A DNA stretch of 64,000 bases from Variovorax sp. OV700 (GTDB lineage: Bacteria; Pseudomonadota; Gammaproteobacteria; Burkholderiales; Burkholderiaceae_C), in contig NZ_FNDR01000003.1 in assembly GCF_900099805.1 (NCBI RefSeq), positions 186,001 to 250,000 of the forward strand, written 5' to 3'. Made by a program: the position numbers and the translations under genes. Under the pieces are notes generated by a model. The model saw only the letters and a program-made list of their open reading frames with translations. It was not told the origin of the DNA and searched no databases. This document shows, piece after piece, positions 60,712 through 64,000 of this stretch (the first letter of the stretch is position 1; the number at the start of each line of letters is the position of its first letter).

Positions 60712-62355
60712 ATGAGCACAGAGCCCAAAAACATCCAACCGGTCCGTTTCTTCCATCGCGGCAAGATCGTCGAGGTCAGCGGTGTCCATCCGACCCGATC
60801 GGTGCTCGACTGGCTGCGCGAGGACGCGCACTGCACCGGCACCAAGGAAGGCTGCAACGAGGGTGACTGCGGTGCCTGCACGGTCGTGATCGGAGAGCTG
60901 GCCACGGATGCCAGTGCCCCCGGCGCCATCGGTGGCCTGCAGTTGCAGACGGTCAACGCCTGCATCCAGTTCTTGCCCACTTTGCACGGCAAGGCGCTCT
61001 TCACGGTCGAGGACCTCAAGGACCAGTGCCCCGCCAATGCCCCCGCCGCCACCGAAGTGCAGGGACAGGACAAGCGCCCGCATCCCGTGCACCGCCTGCA
61101 CCCGGTGCAGCAGGCCATGGTCGACTGCCATGGCTCGCAATGCGGCTTTTGCACCCCGGGCTTCGTGATGTCGCTGTGGTCGGCGTACGAGCACCACCAG
61201 GCCGAGGGCACCCAGCCCACGCGCCAGCAGCTGGCCGACGAGCTTTCGGGCAACCTGTGCCGCTGCACCGGCTACCGGCCGATTCTGGACGCGGGCCAGC
61301 GCATGTTCGACCTGCCCGCGGTGCGGCTCGATACGGAACCCGTGGTGGCGGCGCTCACGGTCTTGCGCGGCAACGATGGTTTCGACTACGCCGCGCCGCT
61401 CGGCGCCCGCGTCGACCATTTCCATGCCCCCAAGACCCTGGCCCATCTTGCGGCGCTGCGCGAGCAGAAACCCGGTGCCCAGCTGCTCTCGGGCTCGACC
61501 GACGTCGGCCTGTGGGTGAACAAGCAGTTCCGCGACCTGGGCGACATCATCTACGTGGGCGACGTGGCCGAGATGAAAACCATCGAAGTCCGCCAGAGCG
61601 ACACAGGCGGCGAGCTCTACATCGGCGCGGGCGCCTCGCTCGAAGCGGCCTTCGAAGCCCTGGTGCAGCGCGTGCCCAGCCTCGAAGACGTGTGGCTGCG
61701 CTTTGCCTCGCCGCCCATCCGCCATGCCGGCACCATGGGCGGCAACGTGGCCAACGGCTCGCCCATCGGCGATTCGCCGCCGGTGCTGATGTCGCTCGAC
61801 GCCGAGATCGAACTGCGCCGCGGCAATACCGTGCGCCGCATGCCGCTGCCCGATTTCTACGTCGACTACATGAAGAACCAGATGCAGCCCGGCGAGTTCG
61901 TGCAGGGGCTGGCGGTTCCGCTCGCGGCCATGCAGCGCCAGGTTCGCGCCTACAAGATCAGCAAGCGCTTCGACTGCGACATCTCGGCGCTGTGCGCCGG
62001 CTTTGCGATCGAGTTGGAGCCGGGCAGCGACACGGTCAAGGCCGTGCGTCTCGCCTTCGGCGGCATGGCCGCCATCGTGAAGCGCGCAGCCAACGCCGAA
62101 GCCGCGCTCGTTGGCAAGCCATGGACCCAGGCCAGCGTGAACGCCGCCAGGCAGGCGCTCGCGCAAGACTTCCAGCCGCTGTCGGACATGCGCGCCTCGG
62201 CCGACTACCGCCTTCAGGTGGCGCAGAACCTGATCCAGCGCCTCTGGCTCGAAACCCGCACTGAAGACGCGCTGTCGCTCGAAGAGACCAGTGTGTGGAG
62301 CGCGATGCCGCATTCGACAACGATCAAGGCCGACAAGGCCGCGGAAGGGGTCTGA
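60712..62355 (+). CDS. xdhA: xanthine dehydrogenase small subunit (XdhA: 2Fe-2S and FAD domains)
   Basis: This 547-residue subunit has the plant-type ferredoxin domain (CTGTKEGCNEGDCGACTV), the second 2Fe-2S domain (CHGSQCGFCTPGFVMSLW, NLCRCTGYRPIL), and the FAD domain (LLSGSTDVGLWVNKQFRDLG, AGTMGGNVANGSPIGDSPPV). Electrons from the molybdenum centre in XdhB pass through these to NAD+. ATG 60712 gives the usual short lead before the first strand; 60676 is an alternative. It ends two bases before xdhB. It oxidises hypoxanthine and xanthine to urate. Confidence 0.94.
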   Translation: MSTEPKNIQPVRFFHRGKIVEVSGVHPTRSVLDWLREDAHCTGTKEGCNEGDCGACTVVIGELATDASAPGAIGGLQLQTVNACIQFLPTLHGKALFTVEDLKDQCPANAPAATEVQGQDKRPHPVHRLHPVQQAMVDCHGSQCGFCTPGFVMSLWSAYEHHQAEGTQPTRQQLADELSGNLCRCTGYRPILDAGQRMFDLPAVRLDTEPVVAALTVLRGNDGFDYAAPLGARVDHFHAPKTLAHLAALREQKPGAQLLSGSTDVGLWVNKQFRDLGDIIYVGDVAEMKTIEVRQSDTGGELYIGAGASLEAAFEALVQRVPSLEDVWLRFASPPIRHAGTMGGNVANGSPIGDSPPVLMSLDAEIELRRGNTVRRMPLPDFYVDYMKNQMQPGEFVQGLAVPLAAMQRQVRAYKISKRFDCDISALCAGFAIELEPGSDTVKAVRLAFGGMAAIVKRAANAEAALVGKPWTQASVNAARQALAQDFQPLSDMRASADYRLQVAQNLIQRLWLETRTEDALSLEETSVWSAMPHSTTIKADKAAEGV

Positions 62356-62357
62356 CC

Positions 62358-64000
62358 ATGAACAAACCCATCGACGCTCGCCTGCTGCAGCCCTCCGAGG
62401 CTTTTGCCGACTACCTCAAGAACACCGCCGCCCGCATCGACCAGGGCGCTGAGACCCTGGCGCACGACCAGGGCGCGCGCGTCGGCATCAGCCGGCCGCA
62501 CGAGTCGGCGCACCTGCACGTGGCCGGCGAAGCCACCTACATCGACGACATTCCCGAAATTGCCGGCACGCTGCATTGCGCGCTGGGCCTGTCGCCCGCG
62601 GCCAACGGGCGCGTCACGGCGCTGTCGCTCGATGCGGTCCGCGCCATGCCGGGCGTCGTGTCGGTGCTCACCGCCGACGACATTCCGGGCAGCAACGACT
62701 GCGGCTCGATCGTGCATGACGACCCGATTCTGCTTTCGCTGAAGGACGGCGGCCAGATCCGCTACCTGGGCCAGCCGGTGTTCGCCGTGATCGCCGAAAC
62801 GCGCGAGGCCGCGCGCCGTGCCGCTGCCAAGGCCAAGGACGCCATCGCCGTCGACGCGGAGCCGCCCGTGCTCACGCCGCAGGACGCGCATGCGCGCGGC
62901 CAGTACGTGGTGCCGCCGATGCACATCGTGCGCAGCGGCGGCGCGGCCAACGAAGGCGACGAAGCCGCCGTGCGCGCCGCCATCGCCAAGGCGCCGCACC
63001 GCCACAGCGCCACGCTTGATGTCGGCGGGCAGGAGCAGTTCTATCTCGAAGGCCAGATCAGCTACGCCATTCCGAAGGAGGGCGGCGCGCTGCACATCCA
63101 TTGCTCCACGCAGCACCCGAGCGAGATGCAGCACCTGGTGGCGCACGCGCTGCACCTGCAGTCGAACGAGGTGCACGTCGAATGCCGGCGCATGGGCGGC
63201 GGCTTCGGCGGCAAGGAATCGCAGTCGGCGCTCTTTGCCTGCGTGGCCGCGGTGGCCGCCAGCAAGCTGCGCCGCCCGGTCAAGCTCAGGCTCGACCGCG
63301 ACGACGACTTCATGATCACCGGCCGTCGCCACTGCTTCTGGTACGAATACGACATGGGCTACGACGACGAGGGCCGCATCCTCGGCGCGGAGATCACGAT
63401 GGTCTCGCGCGCCGGCCACTCGGCCGACCTCTCGGGCCCGGTAATGACCCGTGCGCTGTGCCACTTCGACAACGCCTACTGGCTGCCGAATGTGTCGATG
63501 CACGGCTACTCGGGCAAGACCAACACGCAGAGCAACACGGCCTTCCGCGGCTTTGGCGGCCCGCAGGGCGCCATCGCCATCGAGAACATCATGGACTCGG
63601 TGGCGCGCACACTGGGCCGCGATCCGCTCGACGTGCGGCGCATCAACTTCTACGGCAAGGCGGAGAACAACGTCACCCCGTATCGCCAGACCGTGACCGA
63701 CAACATCGTGCACGAACTGGTGGCCGACCTCGAAGCCAGCAGCGACTACCGCGCGCGGCGCGAAGAGATCGCCGCCTTCAACGCAAAGAGCACGGTGCTC
63801 AAGCGCGGCCTGGCACTGGCGCCGCTCAAGTTCGGCATCTCGTTCAACGTGCAGCATTTCAACCAGGCCGGCGCGCTGGTCCACGTGTACACCGACGGCT
63901 CGATCCTCGTCAACCATGGTGGAACCGAGATGGGGCAGGGCCTCAACACCAAGGTGGCGCAGGTGGTGGCGCACGAGCTGGGCGTGAGCTTCGAGCGCGT
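62358..64000 (+). CDS. xdhB: xanthine dehydrogenase large subunit (XdhB), 5' part
   Basis: The first 547 codons of the molybdopterin subunit are present; the gene continues past the window. Visible landmarks are GISRPHESAHLHVAGEATYI, QEQFYLEGQISYAIP, the MGGGFGGKESQ motif, NTQSNTAFRGFGGPQGAIAI and the start of the second Mo-binding half (NHGGTEMGQGLNTKVAQVVA). It binds substrate at the molybdenum centre and needs XdhC, encoded at 28290-29096. It starts two bases after the xdhA stop. Confidence 0.95.
   Translation, partial: MNKPIDARLLQPSEAFADYLKNTAARIDQGAETLAHDQGARVGISRPHESAHLHVAGEATYIDDIPEIAGTLHCALGLSPAANGRVTALSLDAVRAMPGVVSVLTADDIPGSNDCGSIVHDDPILLSLKDGGQIRYLGQPVFAVIAETREAARRAAAKAKDAIAVDAEPPVLTPQDAHARGQYVVPPMHIVRSGGAANEGDEAAVRAAIAKAPHRHSATLDVGGQEQFYLEGQISYAIPKEGGALHIHCSTQHPSEMQHLVAHALHLQSNEVHVECRRMGGGFGGKESQSALFACVAAVAASKLRRPVKLRLDRDDDFMITGRRHCFWYEYDMGYDDEGRILGAEITMVSRAGHSADLSGPVMTRALCHFDNAYWLPNVSMHGYSGKTNTQSNTAFRGFGGPQGAIAIENIMDSVARTLGRDPLDVRRINFYGKAENNVTPYRQTVTDNIVHELVADLEASSDYRARREEIAAFNAKSTVLKRGLALAPLKFGISFNVQHFNQAGALVHVYTDGSILVNHGGTEMGQGLNTKVAQVVAHELGVSFER

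Overview
The window is GC-rich, densely packed DNA from a betaproteobacterium. The mix of a type IV pilus operon, Bug-type (TTT) binding proteins, a PuuD-type membrane urate oxidase, an IorAB pair and a large two-partner secretion locus fits the Comamonadaceae, most likely Variovorax or a close relative. That assignment is inference from protein style and gene content; no rRNA or other taxonomic marker is present.

Layout. 1-4105: end of a type IV pilus minor-pilin operon (pilW 3' end, pilX, pilY1). 4106-9605: a KgtP-like MFS permease, a DctB/DctR-type sensor kinase and response regulator, and an aldo/keto reductase. 9625-11120: an NCS2 purine permease broken by a one-base frameshift. 11274-14495: an exported esterase and an extended SDR, divergent from a TetR regulator with a perfect operator-like palindrome. 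14492-17564: allantoin-type NCS1 permease, allantoin/hydantoin racemase and an FCD-GntR regulator. 17789-22514: SET protein, LysR regulator, orphan amino-acid binding protein, class V aminotransferase, alpha/beta hydrolase. 22595-33546: the core of a purine (urate) to glyoxylate pathway: M20 hydrolase, an OHCU decarboxylase-allantoate amidohydrolase fusion, PuuE allantoinase, GntR, HIU hydrolase, XdhC, PuuD urate oxidase with cytochrome c tail, glycerate 2-kinase and an aldehyde dehydrogenase. 33547-37445: a nested inverted-repeat element, an MgtA-type ATPase and two small ORFs upstream of it. 37446-43944: an aryl-pyruvate (IorAB) operon with a Bug binding protein, a thioesterase and a lipoprotein, under a divergent LysR. 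43998-45251: an Nramp transporter. 45519-60509: a two-partner secretion island with a 3272-residue FHA/CdiA-like exoprotein, an immunity gene, a graveyard of orphan toxin tips and immunity genes, two lipoproteins and the TpsB transporter. 60712-64000: xdhA and the 5' part of xdhB.

How it works together. Purines enter through NCS2/NCS1 permeases. XdhAB, matured by XdhC, makes urate; PuuD makes 5-hydroxyisourate; UraH and the UraD domain give allantoin; the racemase, PuuE and the AllC domain open it; glyoxylate-derived C3 acid is phosphorylated by the glycerate kinase. Four intergenic regions of this pathway carry the same palindrome, TGTATACA, a strong candidate operator for the two FCD-GntR proteins encoded here. 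The pathway is interrupted: xdhC lies beside puuD, but xdhAB sit about 32 kb away, beyond the secretion island.

The most unusual material is the island. It has a compact toxin-like C-terminus with an ATGA-overlapping immunity gene, then a decayed second toxin tip (two frameshifts, one stop) whose reading frame still ends in an ATGA overlap with an intact immunity-like gene, then further AT-rich immunity candidates, and finally two BamE-like lipoprotein genes apparently co-transcribed with the outer-membrane transporter.
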